Notes: generated by a model from the letters alone, not told the origin. Shown: positions 34,680 through 44,768, counted from the stretch's first letter. The stretch: 64,000 bases of DNA from Flavobacterium sp. WV_118_3 (GCF_039778605.1 NZ_CP156060.1:744001-808000); one strand, 5' to 3'. Translations and numbers: made by a program.

Positions 34680-37600
34680 ATGTTTAGTAAATTTATACAT
34701 AGACCTGTATTTGCGATTGTAATTTCGATTATGATTGTCTTTATGGGCTCCCTGGCAATTAAACAGTTGCCTACATCGCAATTTCCAGATATTGCGCCAA
34801 CGACAGTAAATATTTTTATCGCCTATCCGGGATCCAGTGCCGACGTATTGGTAAAATCAACGTTGATCACATTAGAAAATGCGATTAACGGGGTTCAGGA
34901 TATGCGTTATATGGCAACCGATGCGACCAGTGCCGGTGAAGCGACTTTAAGAATCATCTTCGAACCCGGAACCGACCCGAATCAGGCGGTGGTAAGGGTT
35001 AAAACAAGGGTGGATCAGGTGATGCCGTTATTACCCGAACTGGTACAACGGGAAGGGGTGGTAATCACACCAATTCAGCCGAGTATGTTGATGTATATCA
35101 ACCTATATGCGAAAGGCAAAAACATGGATGAAAAATTCCTGTACAACTATGCCAACGTAAAAATGCTTCCTGAGATTAACCGTATTAAAGGGGTTGCCCG
35201 ATCTCAGATATTAGGAAGTAGAACCTATGCGATGCGTATTTGGTTAAATCCGGATCGTATGCGTGCCTATAATGTTTCGGTAGATGAAGTAATGAAAGCA
35301 TTGGGCGAGCAGAGTATCGTGGGACGTCCGGGACGTATCGGACAAAGTTCCGGTATTCAGGCGCAATCGTTGGAATACGTATTGACTTATAAAGGGCGTT
35401 ATAGCGAGCCTTCAGAATATGAAAATGTAATTATCCGCGCCAATGCAGATGGAGAAAGTATCCGATTAAAAGATATCGGACGCGCGGAACTGGGTAGTGA
35501 ATTCTTCGATATCTATTCCAACCTTGACGGACATCCTTCGGCTTCCATCGTATTAAAACAGAACTACGGTAGTAATGCCAACGATGTAATCAAGCAGGTA
35601 AAAGCCAAGCTGGAGGAAATGAAAGAAACCTTCCCTCCGGGATTGGATTATAAAATTAGTTATGACGTATCGAAGTTCCTGGATGCTTCTATGGAACAGG
35701 TTGTCGATACTTTACGCGATGCCTTTATATTAGTAGCACTGGTAGTATTTATCTTCCTCGGTGACTGGCGTTCTACGCTGATTCCGATCTTGGCGGTTCC
35801 GGTTTCCTTGATTGGTGCCTTCTTTGTCATTCAGTTTTTCGGAATCTCGATCAACCTGGTAACCTTGTTTGCGCTTGTATTAGCTATTGGTATTGTGGTC
35901 GATGATGCGATTGTCGTCGTCGAGGCAGTCCATGCCAAATTTGAAGAATTCCCACACATAACACCATATCAGGCGGTGAAAAAAGTATTGGGTGAAATTA
36001 GTGGTGCAATTATCGCGATTACCGCGGTAATGGTGTCTGTATTCGTACCGATATCCTTTATGTCCGGTCCTGTTGGAACGTTCTACCGCCAGTTCTCGAT
36101 TACAATGGCGAGTTCAATTGTAATTTCGGCCTTGATCGCGCTTACGCTGACACCAGTATTGTGTGCGATGTTACTAAAAAATAACCACGGAAAAGAGGTT
36201 AAAAAGAATTTACTGACCAAAAGTTTGGACAGTTTTAACCGTGTTTTTGATAAAATGACCGGTAAATATGTAAGCCTACTGAAATCGATCGTGAGCAGAA
36301 GATGGCTAACATTTGGAGTATTGATAGCCTTCTGTGCCGGTACTTTCTTTGTGAATAAGATTCTTCCGTCCGGATTTATTCCAAGTGAAGATCAGGGAAC
36401 CATTTATGCCATTATTCAAACACCACCGGGATCGACGTTGGAAACAACCAATCAGGTTTCACAACGTTTACAGAAAATTTGTGAGCATGTGGATGGTGTA
36501 GAATCGGTGTCCTCACTGGCGGGTTATGAAATCATGACAGAAGGTAGGGGATCCAATGCCGGTACATGTTTGATCAACCTTAAAGAGTGGTCGGATAGAA
36601 AGCACACCGTTACCGAAATCATGGAAGAATTGGAAGAAAAAACCAAAGGTCTTGGTGCGAAAATAGAATTCTTCGAACCGCCGGCCATTCCGGGATTTGG
36701 TTCGTCGGGTGGTTTCTCCATGCGTCTTTTGGATAAGAGTACCACTGTGGATTACAAAGACTTCGATAAAATAAACAAAAAGTTTATGGAAGATTTGGGT
36801 AAACGTAAAGAGTTAACCGGTTTGTTCACGTTCTTCGCGGCCAACTATCCACAATATGAATTGGAGATAGACAATCAATTGGCTATGCAAAAAGGAGTAT
36901 CTATCGGGAAAGCAATGGAGAATCTGGACATCCTTATTGGTAGTACCTATGAACAGGGATTCATTAAATTCGAGCGTTTCTTTAAAGTATACGTACAATC
37001 GGATCCTAAATTCAGACGACTGCCATCGGATATCTTAAACCTGTATATCAAAAATGATCATGGCGAAATGGTACCGTATTCTGCCTTTATGCGATTGAAA
37101 AAAACACAGGGACCCAACGAGATTACCCGTTATAACATGTACAACTCAGCTGCTATTCAGGGACTTCCGGCAAAAGGATATACCACAGCCGAAGCCATCC
37201 AGGCGGTTCGGGAAGTCGCTAAAAAATCATTACCAAAAGGATATGACATTGCCTGGGAAGGTCTTTCGTATGACGAAGCCGGTAAAGGAAATGAATCGAT
37301 TTATATCTTTTTAATCGTATTGTCGTTTGTTTATTTCGTTTTAGCGGCACAATATGAAAGCTTTATCATTCCGTTGGCGGTTGTTTTCTCGCTTCCGGTT
37401 GGGGTTTTCGGTTCGTTTTTATTACTGAAAATGATGGGACTTCAAAATGATATCTATGCGCAAATCGGATTGATCATGCTTGTCGGACTACTCGGTAAGA
37501 ATGCTGTACTAATCGTCGAATTTGCCGTCCAGAAGCACCATGAAGGTGCCACGATACTCGAAGCGGCGATTGAAGGTGCCAAAGTGCGTTTCCGACCGAT

Positions 37601-37877
37601 CCTGATGACTTCCTTTGCGTTTATCGCCGGATTAATTCCGTTGATGCTTGCCAGTGGAGCCGGAGCTATCGGTAACCGAACACTGGGTTCTGCGGCACTT
37701 GGAGGAATGCTCTTCGGAACCGTTTTCGGGGTAATTATCGTACCGGGATTGTATTATATTTTCGGCTCATTGGCAGCGGGAAGAAAATTAATACGCGATG
37801 AAGAGGATAGTTCTTTATCACACGAATTTGTACATCAGATAGATAATTTTACAAAAGAAGAACAAGAAAATGAGTAA
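34680..37877 (+). CDS. RND multidrug efflux pump, AcrB/HAE1 type
   Basis: This 1065-residue inner-membrane proton-driven exporter starts MFSKFIHRPVFAIVISIMIV and has twelve predicted helices in two pseudo-repeats with two large periplasmic loops. The proton-relay aspartates are present in LAIGIVVDDAIVVVEAV, and GLLGKNAVLIVEFA appears in the second half. Absence of the heavy-metal (CzcA) signature and the QLPTSQFPDIAPTTV start indicate the HAE1 family for drugs, dyes or detergents. Its end overlaps the outer-membrane channel gene by 8 bases, which indicates tight coupling. Confidence 0.95.
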   Translation: MFSKFIHRPVFAIVISIMIVFMGSLAIKQLPTSQFPDIAPTTVNIFIAYPGSSADVLVKSTLITLENAINGVQDMRYMATDATSAGEATLRIIFEPGTDPNQAVVRVKTRVDQVMPLLPELVQREGVVITPIQPSMLMYINLYAKGKNMDEKFLYNYANVKMLPEINRIKGVARSQILGSRTYAMRIWLNPDRMRAYNVSVDEVMKALGEQSIVGRPGRIGQSSGIQAQSLEYVLTYKGRYSEPSEYENVIIRANADGESIRLKDIGRAELGSEFFDIYSNLDGHPSASIVLKQNYGSNANDVIKQVKAKLEEMKETFPPGLDYKISYDVSKFLDASMEQVVDTLRDAFILVALVVFIFLGDWRSTLIPILAVPVSLIGAFFVIQFFGISINLVTLFALVLAIGIVVDDAIVVVEAVHAKFEEFPHITPYQAVKKVLGEISGAIIAITAVMVSVFVPISFMSGPVGTFYRQFSITMASSIVISALIALTLTPVLCAMLLKNNHGKEVKKNLLTKSLDSFNRVFDKMTGKYVSLLKSIVSRRWLTFGVLIAFCAGTFFVNKILPSGFIPSEDQGTIYAIIQTPPGSTLETTNQVSQRLQKICEHVDGVESVSSLAGYEIMTEGRGSNAGTCLINLKEWSDRKHTVTEIMEELEEKTKGLGAKIEFFEPPAIPGFGSSGGFSMRLLDKSTTVDYKDFDKINKKFMEDLGKRKELTGLFTFFAANYPQYELEIDNQLAMQKGVSIGKAMENLDILIGSTYEQGFIKFERFFKVYVQSDPKFRRLPSDILNLYIKNDHGEMVPYSAFMRLKKTQGPNEITRYNMYNSAAIQGLPAKGYTTAEAIQAVREVAKKSLPKGYDIAWEGLSYDEAGKGNESIYIFLIVLSFVYFVLAAQYESFIIPLAVVFSLPVGVFGSFLLLKMMGLQNDIYAQIGLIMLVGLLGKNAVLIVEFAVQKHHEGATILEAAIEGAKVRFRPILMTSFAFIAGLIPLMLASGAGAIGNRTLGSAALGGMLFGTVFGVIIVPGLYYIFGSLAAGRKLIRDEEDSSLSHEFVHQIDNFTKEEQENE

Positions 37878-39309
37878 GCGATTAAATTCATATATAGGTA
37901 TAGGAGTAAGCTGTTTACTACTAACGGTTGCGGGGTGTAAAGCCCCTGCAACGTTGGGGAGATCGGAAAATAAAAACGTTCCGGCTGCCTATAACACAAC
38001 AGCAGTACAGGATTCGGTGAATACCGGAAAAATGAAATGGAAGGAGTATTTTACCGATAAATATCTGGTAGCGCTTATCGATACGGCATTGGTGAAAAAT
38101 CAGGAGTTGAATATCACAATGCAGGAGATTGAAATCAGTCGTAACGAAATCCGGGCGCGAAAAGGAGAATACCTACCGTTTATCGGATTAAAAGGTTCGG
38201 CCGGTTTCGATAAAGTAGCCCGTTTTACAAACATCGGTGCGATGGAAGCCAATACCGAGATCAAACCCGGAAAAGAAATGCCGGAACCGTTACAGGATTA
38301 TTCCATTGGAGCCTATGCTACCTGGGAACTGGATATCTGGAATAAATTGCATAATGCTAAAAAAGCAGCCGTAAGCAAATACCTGGCATCGGTGGAAGGT
38401 AAAAACTTTACGGTGACCAACCTGATTGCCGAAATTGCAAATTCCTATTACGAGTTATTGGCTTTGGACAATCAGTTGGCTATTGTAAAACAGAATATCG
38501 AAATCCAGGGAAATGCACTGGAAATTGTAAAATTACAAAAACTGGCAGCCCGTGTGAACGAACTGGCTGTGCGCCGATTCGAAGCACAGGTGTTAAATAC
38601 CAAAAGTCTGCAATTCGATATTCAACAACGCATCACGGAAACGGAAAACAAAATCAACTTTTTAGTAGGCCGTTTTCCGCAACCGGTGGAAAGAAGCACG
38701 GCTACGTTTAGCGGTTTGGTACCCAATATGATTCATACCGGAATTCCGTCGCAATTATTGGAAAACCGTCCGGATGTTAAACAAGCCGAATTGGATCTTG
38801 TTGCAGCCAAATTAGATATTAAAGTGGCCAAAGCCCGGTTTTATCCGTCTTTGGGGATTTCGGCCGGGATCGGTTACCAGGCGTTTAATCCAAGTTATTT
38901 AATCAAACCGGAATCCCTGTTGTATTCGTTGGCCGGCGATCTTGCCGCGCCGTTAATTAACAGAAATGCTATAAAAGCAGCGTATTATACGGCCAATGCC
39001 AAACAAATTCAGGCGGTGTATAATTACGAGCGTACGCTTTTAAATGCTTATATCGAAGTGGCCAACCAGTTGGCTAAGATCAGCAATACGGAAAAAACCT
39101 TCGACCTGAAATCCAAACAGGTGGAAGCTTTAAACCAGTCGATTGAAATTTCAAATGATCTTTTCAGTTCGGCAAGAGCCGATTATATGGAGGTCTTAAT
39201 GACCCAACGTGACGCTCTGGAATCCAAATTTGACCTGATCGAAACCAAGATGAAGCAAATGAATGCGATGGTAAACATATACCGCGCATTAGGTGGTGGA
39301 TGGAATTAA
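37870..39309 (+). CDS. TolC-like outer membrane efflux lipoprotein (NodT family)
   Basis: This 479-residue protein has lipobox TVAGC and the twofold repeat of the outer-membrane factor family (NIAMTMQEIEISRNEIRARKG-type helices; QLLENRPDVKQAELDLVAAK, AKARFYPSLGISAG in the second repeat). It forms the channel and periplasmic tunnel of the efflux system encoded by the two preceding genes. The start overlaps the pump gene. A strong terminator 52 bases after the stop closes the operon. Confidence 0.93.
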   Translation: MSKRLNSYIGIGVSCLLLTVAGCKAPATLGRSENKNVPAAYNTTAVQDSVNTGKMKWKEYFTDKYLVALIDTALVKNQELNITMQEIEISRNEIRARKGEYLPFIGLKGSAGFDKVARFTNIGAMEANTEIKPGKEMPEPLQDYSIGAYATWELDIWNKLHNAKKAAVSKYLASVEGKNFTVTNLIAEIANSYYELLALDNQLAIVKQNIEIQGNALEIVKLQKLAARVNELAVRRFEAQVLNTKSLQFDIQQRITETENKINFLVGRFPQPVERSTATFSGLVPNMIHTGIPSQLLENRPDVKQAELDLVAAKLDIKVAKARFYPSLGISAGIGYQAFNPSYLIKPESLLYSLAGDLAAPLINRNAIKAAYYTANAKQIQAVYNYERTLLNAYIEVANQLAKISNTEKTFDLKSKQVEALNQSIEISNDLFSSARADYMEVLMTQRDALESKFDLIETKMKQMNAMVNIYRALGGGWN

Positions 39310-39361
39310 ATATTCCGCCTGTAAGGGCGATTATTAAATTTTGTTGATAGTTAGTGAGGTG

Positions 39362-39390
39362 AAAGCCTCCGGGATCGTCCCGGGGGCTTT
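39362..39390 (+). terminator. Terminator of the RND efflux operon
   Basis: A G+C-rich stem (AAAGCCTCCGGGA/TCCCGGGGGCTTT, one G-T pair) has a 3-base loop and is followed by TTAATT. It lies 52 bases past the outer-membrane-channel gene. Confidence 0.88.
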
Positions 39391-39450
39391 TTAATTATAG
39401 GAATTACTATTTTTTATTACTTGAAGTGATGATTTATTAAAAATATCAGA

Positions 39451-39462
39451 ATACTTAAGTAT
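39451..39462. promoter_or_regulatory. 12-bp palindrome ATACTTAAGTAT
   Basis: This perfect 12-bp palindrome lies in the A+T-rich leader about 63 bases before the SGNH hydrolase gene. It could be an operator, but such palindromes arise by chance in A+T-rich DNA, so the call is weak. Confidence 0.2.
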
Positions 39463-39524
39463 ATTCGTATATATTATTTAAGAATTGTTTGCATTATTTA
39501 AAATAAATATAATTCGGTAAAACC

Positions 39525-40781
39525 ATGAAATTTAAAAGCTTGCTTATCGTGTGTTTGTTATGGATAACCTGGAGTTATGCGCAGACCACCAAAAGGGTAT
39601 ATTTTGTAGGGAATAGTTATACGTATTATAACAACCTGCCGGAGTTAATCCAAAAAATAGCACTATCTACAAATGATCATTTAGAATATGATAGTCATAC
39701 GCCCGGTGGTTCGCGTTTTCAACAGCATGCTGCCAATCCAACGGTGTTGAATAAAATCGCTGAAGGGAACTGGGACCATGTGGTTTTACAGGAACAGAGT
39801 CAGTTGCCGTCGTTTCCACAGCAACAGGTGGCTACTATGGTATATCCGTATGCCCGGCAATTGGTCGATGCGTTTAAAACAGCCAATCCGTGTGGTTCTG
39901 CGGTTTTTTATATGACCTGGGGACGTAAGTATGGCGATGAGCAAAACTGTAATAACGGACTCCCACAGTTGTGTACCTATGAAGGAATGGACAATGCCCT
40001 GTATACCTCGTATATGCAAATGGCTACCGATAATAAAAGTCTGGTTTCACCGGTAGCAAAAGTCTGGCGCGCTATCCGGGAACAAGATCCGGGTATGGAG
40101 TTGTATGTAGAAGATAATTCGCATCCATCCTATATCGGTTCCATGGCTGCCGCGTTTACATTTTATACCATTTTTTTTAAAAAGGATCCCACATTAACAC
40201 CATTTATGGGTGATTTGTCACAAGACGATGCTAATATGATCAAAGGAATCGTAAAAAATATTGTGTTTGATCATCCTGAAACCTGGTTTGTCGGAGTACA
40301 TGACAATCCATCCGATTTCAAATGGGACGACCTTCAAAACCGAACGTATAAATTTGAATCATTAAATCCAACCGCGACAACCTATTTTTGGAATTTTGGC
40401 GACGGAGCAACAGCCACTATACAAAACCCACAACATACCTATCAGACCAATGGAACGTACACCGTTAGCCTGACAACCAATGCCTGTAATACGAATGCAA
40501 TCAAAACACAAACGGTTACCACTACCGCATTATCCAACAACGATTTTACTAAAAAACGAATCCGGATGTATCCGAATCCAACTACTGATCGGATTTATCT
40601 AACAGCTGTCGATTTTGATCAAATCACGGTATGCGATGTTTTAGGGAAATCGATGCGTGTTGCAGTTTCCAAAACGGATGAAGTGATAGAACTCGATACA
40701 GCACAGCTTGCTCCCGGTACATATTTTGTTCAGATTCAAAAGGAAACCGAAAAACAGTTTTATAAATTTCTTAAAAAATAA
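39525..40781 (+). CDS. T9SS-secreted SGNH-type hydrolase with PKD domain
   Basis: This 418-residue protein has a signal peptide ending WSYAQ. An SGNH/GDSL-like hydrolase domain follows: block I VYFVGNSYTYYNNLP with the Ser nucleophile, GGSRFQQHA, and the Asp/His block DNSHPSYIGSMAA. A PKD domain comes next (YFWNFGDGATATIQNPQHTY), then a C-terminal T9SS type A sorting domain (RIRMYPNPTTDRIYLTAVD). It is therefore surface-exposed or released and probably deacylates or demodifies glycans. The substrate is unknown. The class V aminotransferase gene follows after 32 bases. Confidence 0.85.
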   Translation: MKFKSLLIVCLLWITWSYAQTTKRVYFVGNSYTYYNNLPELIQKIALSTNDHLEYDSHTPGGSRFQQHAANPTVLNKIAEGNWDHVVLQEQSQLPSFPQQQVATMVYPYARQLVDAFKTANPCGSAVFYMTWGRKYGDEQNCNNGLPQLCTYEGMDNALYTSYMQMATDNKSLVSPVAKVWRAIREQDPGMELYVEDNSHPSYIGSMAAAFTFYTIFFKKDPTLTPFMGDLSQDDANMIKGIVKNIVFDHPETWFVGVHDNPSDFKWDDLQNRTYKFESLNPTATTYFWNFGDGATATIQNPQHTYQTNGTYTVSLTTNACNTNAIKTQTVTTTALSNNDFTKKRIRMYPNPTTDRIYLTAVDFDQITVCDVLGKSMRVAVSKTDEVIELDTAQLAPGTYFVQIQKETEKQFYKFLKK

Positions 40782-40813
40782 TGCCTTTTTTAAAAGGGGT
40801 TTAGACTATAGTA

Positions 40814-42004
40814 ATGCTTTATAATACCAACTTAAATCTGGATCAGATTCGAAAAGACACACCCAATTGTCTCGATAAATTATATTTTAATAACGCCGGT
40901 GCTTCGTTGATGCCCAAACCGGTTATGGCGAAAATACAGGAATATCTTATTGAAGAAGAAAAGTATGGTGGCTATGCGGCTTTCGATCGGAATAGTGCCG
41001 AAATCCAACAGTTTTATAACGAAGTAGCTGAATTAATTGAAGCAAAACCCCATAATATCGCTTTTGCGCATAGTGCTACCGATGCCTATGCCAAAGCACT
41101 ATCAGCAATCGATTTTCAAAAAGAGGATGTGATTCTGACTACAGCCGATGATTATGTGACCAATCAAATGCAGTTTTTATCATTGCAAAAACGATTTGGG
41201 ATTGCGATTCAAAAGGTACGAAATACTGAAAACGGCGATATCGATTTTGAAGATTTTGAACGTCTTATCGCTATAAAAAAGCCGAAATTGGTTTGTGTAA
41301 CGCATATACCTACCAATTCAGGTCTTGTCCAGGATGTTGAAAAAGTGAGTGAAATCTGTGAACGTGAAGGACTGACCTTTTTATTGGATGCCTGCCAGTC
41401 GGTTGGACAGTTGCCGGTTTCGGTAGCCAAAATAAAATGTGATTTTATGAGTGTTACCGGACGAAAATTTCTACGCGGACCAAGAGGTACGGGATTTTTA
41501 TATATCTCGGATCGGATGCTGGAGCAGGGAATTCACCCGCTTTTTATCGATGGAGCCGGAGCGATCTGGCGTTCGGAAGATACATTTGAACTAATCGAAC
41601 AAGGGAAACGTTTTCAGTATTGGGAACTTCCATATGCTTTATTGTTGGGCTTAAAAGAAGCTATCCGTTATCAGAAAGGTCTTGGAATAGAAAACATTCA
41701 GTCCTATAATGATCAGTTAATGACATACCTTCGGAAAAATATCGCTACGATACCTGGAGTAGTGACTTTTGATCAGGGTTCTGTGACTTGCAATATCCTG
41801 ACATTTACAAAAGGAGAAAAACCAATTGTAACATTAAAAGAGGAATTGCTAAAAAGAGATGTGTATTGTAGCATCAGTGCTCGTGAATCGGGCGTGATTG
41901 ATTTTGATAAAAAAGGAATAAAAGGCGTGGTTCGAATTTCACCACATTATTTTAATACGATCGACGAAGTAGACCGACTTTTAAATCATATTAACGATTT
42001 ATAA
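40814..42004 (+). CDS. Aminotransferase class V (cysteine-desulfurase-like)
   Basis: This 396-residue cytoplasmic PLP enzyme shows FNNAGASLMPKPV, the substrate/PLP segment AHSATDAYAKAL, the PLP-ring aspartate in LLDACQSVGQLPV and a Schiff-base lysine in SVTGRKFLRGPRGTGFLY. This class includes cysteine desulfurases, selenocysteine lyases and isopenicillin-N-epimerase-like enzymes. The catalytic cysteine loop of IscS/SufS is not evident, so the reaction is unassigned. It is followed by a strong terminator. Confidence 0.85.
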   Translation: MLYNTNLNLDQIRKDTPNCLDKLYFNNAGASLMPKPVMAKIQEYLIEEEKYGGYAAFDRNSAEIQQFYNEVAELIEAKPHNIAFAHSATDAYAKALSAIDFQKEDVILTTADDYVTNQMQFLSLQKRFGIAIQKVRNTENGDIDFEDFERLIAIKKPKLVCVTHIPTNSGLVQDVEKVSEICEREGLTFLLDACQSVGQLPVSVAKIKCDFMSVTGRKFLRGPRGTGFLYISDRMLEQGIHPLFIDGAGAIWRSEDTFELIEQGKRFQYWELPYALLLGLKEAIRYQKGLGIENIQSYNDQLMTYLRKNIATIPGVVTFDQGSVTCNILTFTKGEKPIVTLKEELLKRDVYCSISARESGVIDFDKKGIKGVVRISPHYFNTIDEVDRLLNHINDL

Positions 42005-42034
42005 TTTGAGAAGTCTATTTCTAAAAAAATGATA

Positions 42035-42061
42035 AAAAAGCGTTCTAATGGAACGCTTTTT
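42035..42061. terminator. Bidirectional terminator
   Basis: The stem AAAAAGCGTTC/GAACGCTTTTT has a 5-base loop. It separates the convergent aminotransferase and DUF6265 genes and touches the stop codon of the latter. Confidence 0.88.
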
Positions 42062-42533
42062 ATTTTATCCGCTTCATCGGAAAAGACTGCTTCCGTTCCT
42101 GTCCGTTTTTGCTACCGGAAATTTCGGCGGTTAGCGTATTTGTGCCTGTTTTGGTATAGGTGATCATCTGTGGAAAATCGTGTTGTCGGTTTTCAAATAT
42201 TAATTGATTTTCGGAACTTATTTTAGCAATAAAATGCACCGGTTGGTTGTTGTTCTGATCTTTAACCGTCGGAATATAGAACAGATTGGATCCTTCCTGA
42301 ACGAGTTGAACCGTTTCAAAAACGACCGTATCTTTTCCTTGTAAAATATAACTTTTGCCACGGTATTCGTGATCGTTAATTTTACGCCAGGTTTCGTAAA
42401 GACTACCTTTGGACGTTTTGTTTTCCCACGTGCCAATGATCCAATTGGCTTTTTTGATGTCGGTTGATTCCTGTACTGTCCAGGCCCCTAAAATGAGAAG
42501 ACCGACAAACAGTAACGCTAATTTTGTTTTCAT
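42060..42533 (-). CDS. DUF6265 family exported protein
   Basis: This 157-residue protein has an N-terminal hydrophobic signal (LALLFVGLLILGAWTVQ). A lipocalin-like beta domain follows with ANWIIGTWENKTSKGSLYETW, EYRGKSYILQGKDTVVFE and ENRQHDFPQMITY, which are the family's conserved blocks. The role is unknown. It lies 70 bases downstream of an AraC-type regulator on the same strand and is probably part of the same transcript. Confidence 0.75.
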   Translation of the reverse strand: MKTKLALLFVGLLILGAWTVQESTDIKKANWIIGTWENKTSKGSLYETWRKINDHEYRGKSYILQGKDTVVFETVQLVQEGSNLFYIPTVKDQNNNQPVHFIAKISSENQLIFENRQHDFPQMITYTKTGTNTLTAEISGSKNGQERKQSFPMKRIK

Positions 42534-42603
42534 AGTTGATTGTTTTTTGACACTACAAAATTGCAGGATATGATGCTTTTAAAATTGTAAAAATGCGACA
42601 CTA

Positions 42604-43419
42604 CTATTCCGTTCCATAAAAAAGAGCGGACATTTTTAGTTGATCACCATAAAATTCTTTTGGTGTAAGTCCGGTTAGCTCTTTGAAATCTTTATTAAAA
42701 TGCGCTTGATCATAATATTCATTTTCGTGGGCTAGAGCGGTAAAACTGGTAAATTGTTTGCTGAGCAACATTTTAAGAGTCGCTTGAAGTCGTACGGTTT
42801 TAGAAAGTTGTTTGGGACTTAAGCCGATAGCGGTGGCAAATTTGCGTTCCAGTTGCCGGCGATTGACATTGGTTTGTTTGGAAACGGTTTCAATGGTTAG
42901 CTGACCGTTGGCGGTTAAAATAGTTTCAACCGTAGTTTTGATAATCCGGTCAATGGTATTGGCGTCGGTTAGCCGATTTCGTAAAAAGTTTTCAATATAC
43001 TGAATACGTTCTGTTACCGATGAAGCATTCAGGATTTTTTGTTCCATTTCGAGTCCGTCGTTGCTAAATAGTTGTTCCAGTGAAACGGCGGTATTTTCCA
43101 TTTCCCGAATTGGAACATTGGTAAAGGGAAGAAAACCGCCAGGGTGAAAGCGAACCGAAAAAATTCCGGTTATTCCTGTAGACTCAATTTCCAACGGTTG
43201 GGTGAGTTGTCCGATTACAAAACATCTGGGTTGTAGAATATTGTTCCCGTCGGGCAGGTATTGCCGGTACAGATCGCCATAATGGAAAATCATTTCCATA
43301 CAACCGTCGGGAACAATGGTTTGTCGTTCCGGTGTTGCTTCTTCCGGACTTTCCAGAATCCAATAGCATTTTATAAGTTCGCGTAACTCCGAAGCCGGAT
43401 CAAATGTTTTATAATACAT
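42604..43419 (-). CDS. AraC-family transcriptional regulator with DUF6597 sensor domain
   Basis: This 271-residue protein has an N-terminal DUF6597-type ligand domain (YWILESPEEATPERQTIVPDG; GIFSVRFHPGGFLPF). The C-terminal AraC double helix-turn-helix includes LTIETVSKQTNVNRRQLERKF and LAHENEYYDQAHFNKDFKE, ending LTGLTPKEFY. It is a DNA-binding regulator of unknown effector. The downstream DUF6265 gene is the only obvious co-transcribed neighbour. Confidence 0.9.
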   Translation of the reverse strand: MYYKTFDPASELRELIKCYWILESPEEATPERQTIVPDGCMEMIFHYGDLYRQYLPDGNNILQPRCFVIGQLTQPLEIESTGITGIFSVRFHPGGFLPFTNVPIREMENTAVSLEQLFSNDGLEMEQKILNASSVTERIQYIENFLRNRLTDANTIDRIIKTTVETILTANGQLTIETVSKQTNVNRRQLERKFATAIGLSPKQLSKTVRLQATLKMLLSKQFTSFTALAHENEYYDQAHFNKDFKELTGLTPKEFYGDQLKMSALFYGTE

Positions 43420-43596
43420 AGTTTTATTATTAAAATAAACTCAGAAATGGGCAAATACTTTTCGTTTCGATTCTCAAAGATAGTATAGTAACGAATTTGT
43501 AGAACTGACGCTATGTTTATTTTTACTAATTGTATTTTGATTTTGAGCGAATTAAGCTATTGTTGTAAAAAGTTTACTGTTTTTTAGTCATAAAGA

Positions 43597-43627
43597 TTTG
43601 CAGATACGAAAAAGCTTGTTATATTTG
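43597..43627 (+). promoter_or_regulatory. Promoter of tRNA-Ser
   Basis: TTTG (43597-43600; TTG 43598-43600), a 19-base spacer and TATATTTG (43620-43627) give a full consensus match. The tRNA begins 33 bases downstream of the -7 box. Confidence 0.75.
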
Positions 43628-43659
43628 CAACCGCAATCAGGAAATGGTTGTAACATACT

Positions 43660-43747
43660 GGAGAAATGGCAGAGTGGTCGATTGCGGCAGTCTTGAAAAC
43701 TGTTGACTGTAACAGGTCCGGGGGTTCGAATCCCTCTTTCTCCGCCA
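43660..43747 (+). tRNA. tRNA-Ser (anticodon UGA)
   Basis: The acceptor stem GGAGAAA pairs with TTTCTCC. The anticodon loop CTTGAAA, with TGA at 43694-43696, is closed by a 5-bp stem. A long variable arm typical of class II tRNAs is present, and the T arm reads GGGTTCGAATCCC. The discriminator G and an encoded CCA follow. Its 3' end and downstream terminator form one side of the direct repeat that flanks the island. Confidence 0.95.
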
Positions 43748-43765
43748 CTTTTAAAAAGCCCTGAT
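43742..43765 (+). repeat. Island-flanking direct repeat, left (tRNA side)
   Basis: Identical over 24 bases to 50815-50838. It spans the tRNA 3' end (CCGCCA) and the start of its terminator, as expected for an integration site in a tRNA 3' end. Confidence 0.8.
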
Positions 43766-43782
43766 GTAAATCAGGGCTTTTT
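43753..43782 (+). terminator. Terminator of tRNA-Ser
   Basis: The stem AAAAAGCCCTGA/TCAGGGCTTTTT has a 6-base loop and a T tract. A twin with a different loop occurs at 50826-50860. Confidence 0.88.
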
Positions 43783-43982
43783 TTATTTACAATACTTTTA
43801 GCATTTTCTCCTCTGGCAAATAAGGTACTCTCTCTTATTAATAATTGTATTTCAATATTTTATCTTAATAAATTAAGTAAAAATACGTATTGCTTTGTTG
43901 GGTATAAATTGCTTTCTTGTGAGTCTATAAAATAGAGCTATAAAGCTTTTTTACGAAAAAAAGAGGGAAGTTTCGTAAAAAC
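43783..43982 (+). repeat. R1 leader, module A
   Basis: About 200 bases similar to 47931-48126. The best-conserved core is 43871-43909 and includes TACGTATTGCTTTGTTG within an AATACGTATT palindrome. Homology continues through ATTTCAATATTTTATCTT and a TTTCGTAAAAAC tail just before the first gene. It heads the module as a leader or promoter region would. Confidence 0.65.
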
Positions 43983-43983
43983 A

Positions 43984-44763
43984 ATGTTAGATGTAATTTT
44001 AGAAAACATTTACGAAGAAAGAACTTTACCTTGCATATTTTGATTTCATGGGCTTCAAGCAATTTATCCAAAACAACGAAGACGAAATTTTAATGTGTAG
44101 AATGGGACATATTTTTAGAGATATAGAAAACTGTCTCGGAAAAGGAAAATATCAAGAACCAAAAAACGGTGTATTACTTGCAGACTTGTCTGAGTCTAAA
44201 ATTAATTGTTTAAGTATTTCTGATACAGTCTTTTATTTTGGACAAATACTTGTAACCAAGAAGATTTACTTGAATTAGTTGAAGTAGCTTATAATTTTAA
44301 TTGGCGAGAAATTGGTTATAACTTCCCATTAAGAGGCTCTATTGTAAAAGGGAATATTAAAGTTGTTTTAGGTAAAAATAAAAACATAAATGGCGGTTCA
44401 TATTGTGTACAATGTTTATATGGGAAAGGTTTAGTTTATGCCCATGATATTGCAGAAGCTCAAGAATGGGGGGCGATCATAGATGAAAATGTAGTTAAAG
44501 ATTTGAGTTCTTTTGAAAAAGGTAAACAATTTCTAAAAAAACATACTATAAGATATAATGTTCCATTCAAAAACAATTCTCATAAAGAATATAGTGCATT
44601 TAAATTGAAACAAGGAAAACTAAATGAAGTAGCGCTTATAAATGCTATAAAAACTGTTGACGAAGTATTTTCACAGGATAATAAATTAATAGATCATGAA
44701 AGCATTCAACTTAAAATACAGAATACAAAAAAAAATATATATGATACAAAAGATATTAATTAA
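43984..44763 (+). pseudogene. Frameshifted class III nucleotidyl-cyclase-like gene
   Basis: Read across frames, the segment gives a single protein. It begins MLDVILENIYEER, shifts near 44025 to LYLAYFDFMGFKQFI, runs to CLSISDTVFYFG, shifts again near 44240 to DLLELVEVAYNFNWREIG, and continues with PLRGSIVKGNI, YGKGLVYAHDIAEAQEWG to the stop at 44763. DFxGF and SDT match the two metal-binding Asp positions of class III cyclase domains, and the LRGSIxxGN and KGLVYAxxIAEA blocks are typical. Two frameshifts mean it should not yield a full protein unless the lesions are sequencing errors. The next gene starts 5 bases later. Confidence 0.65.
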
Positions 44764-44768
44764 AAACT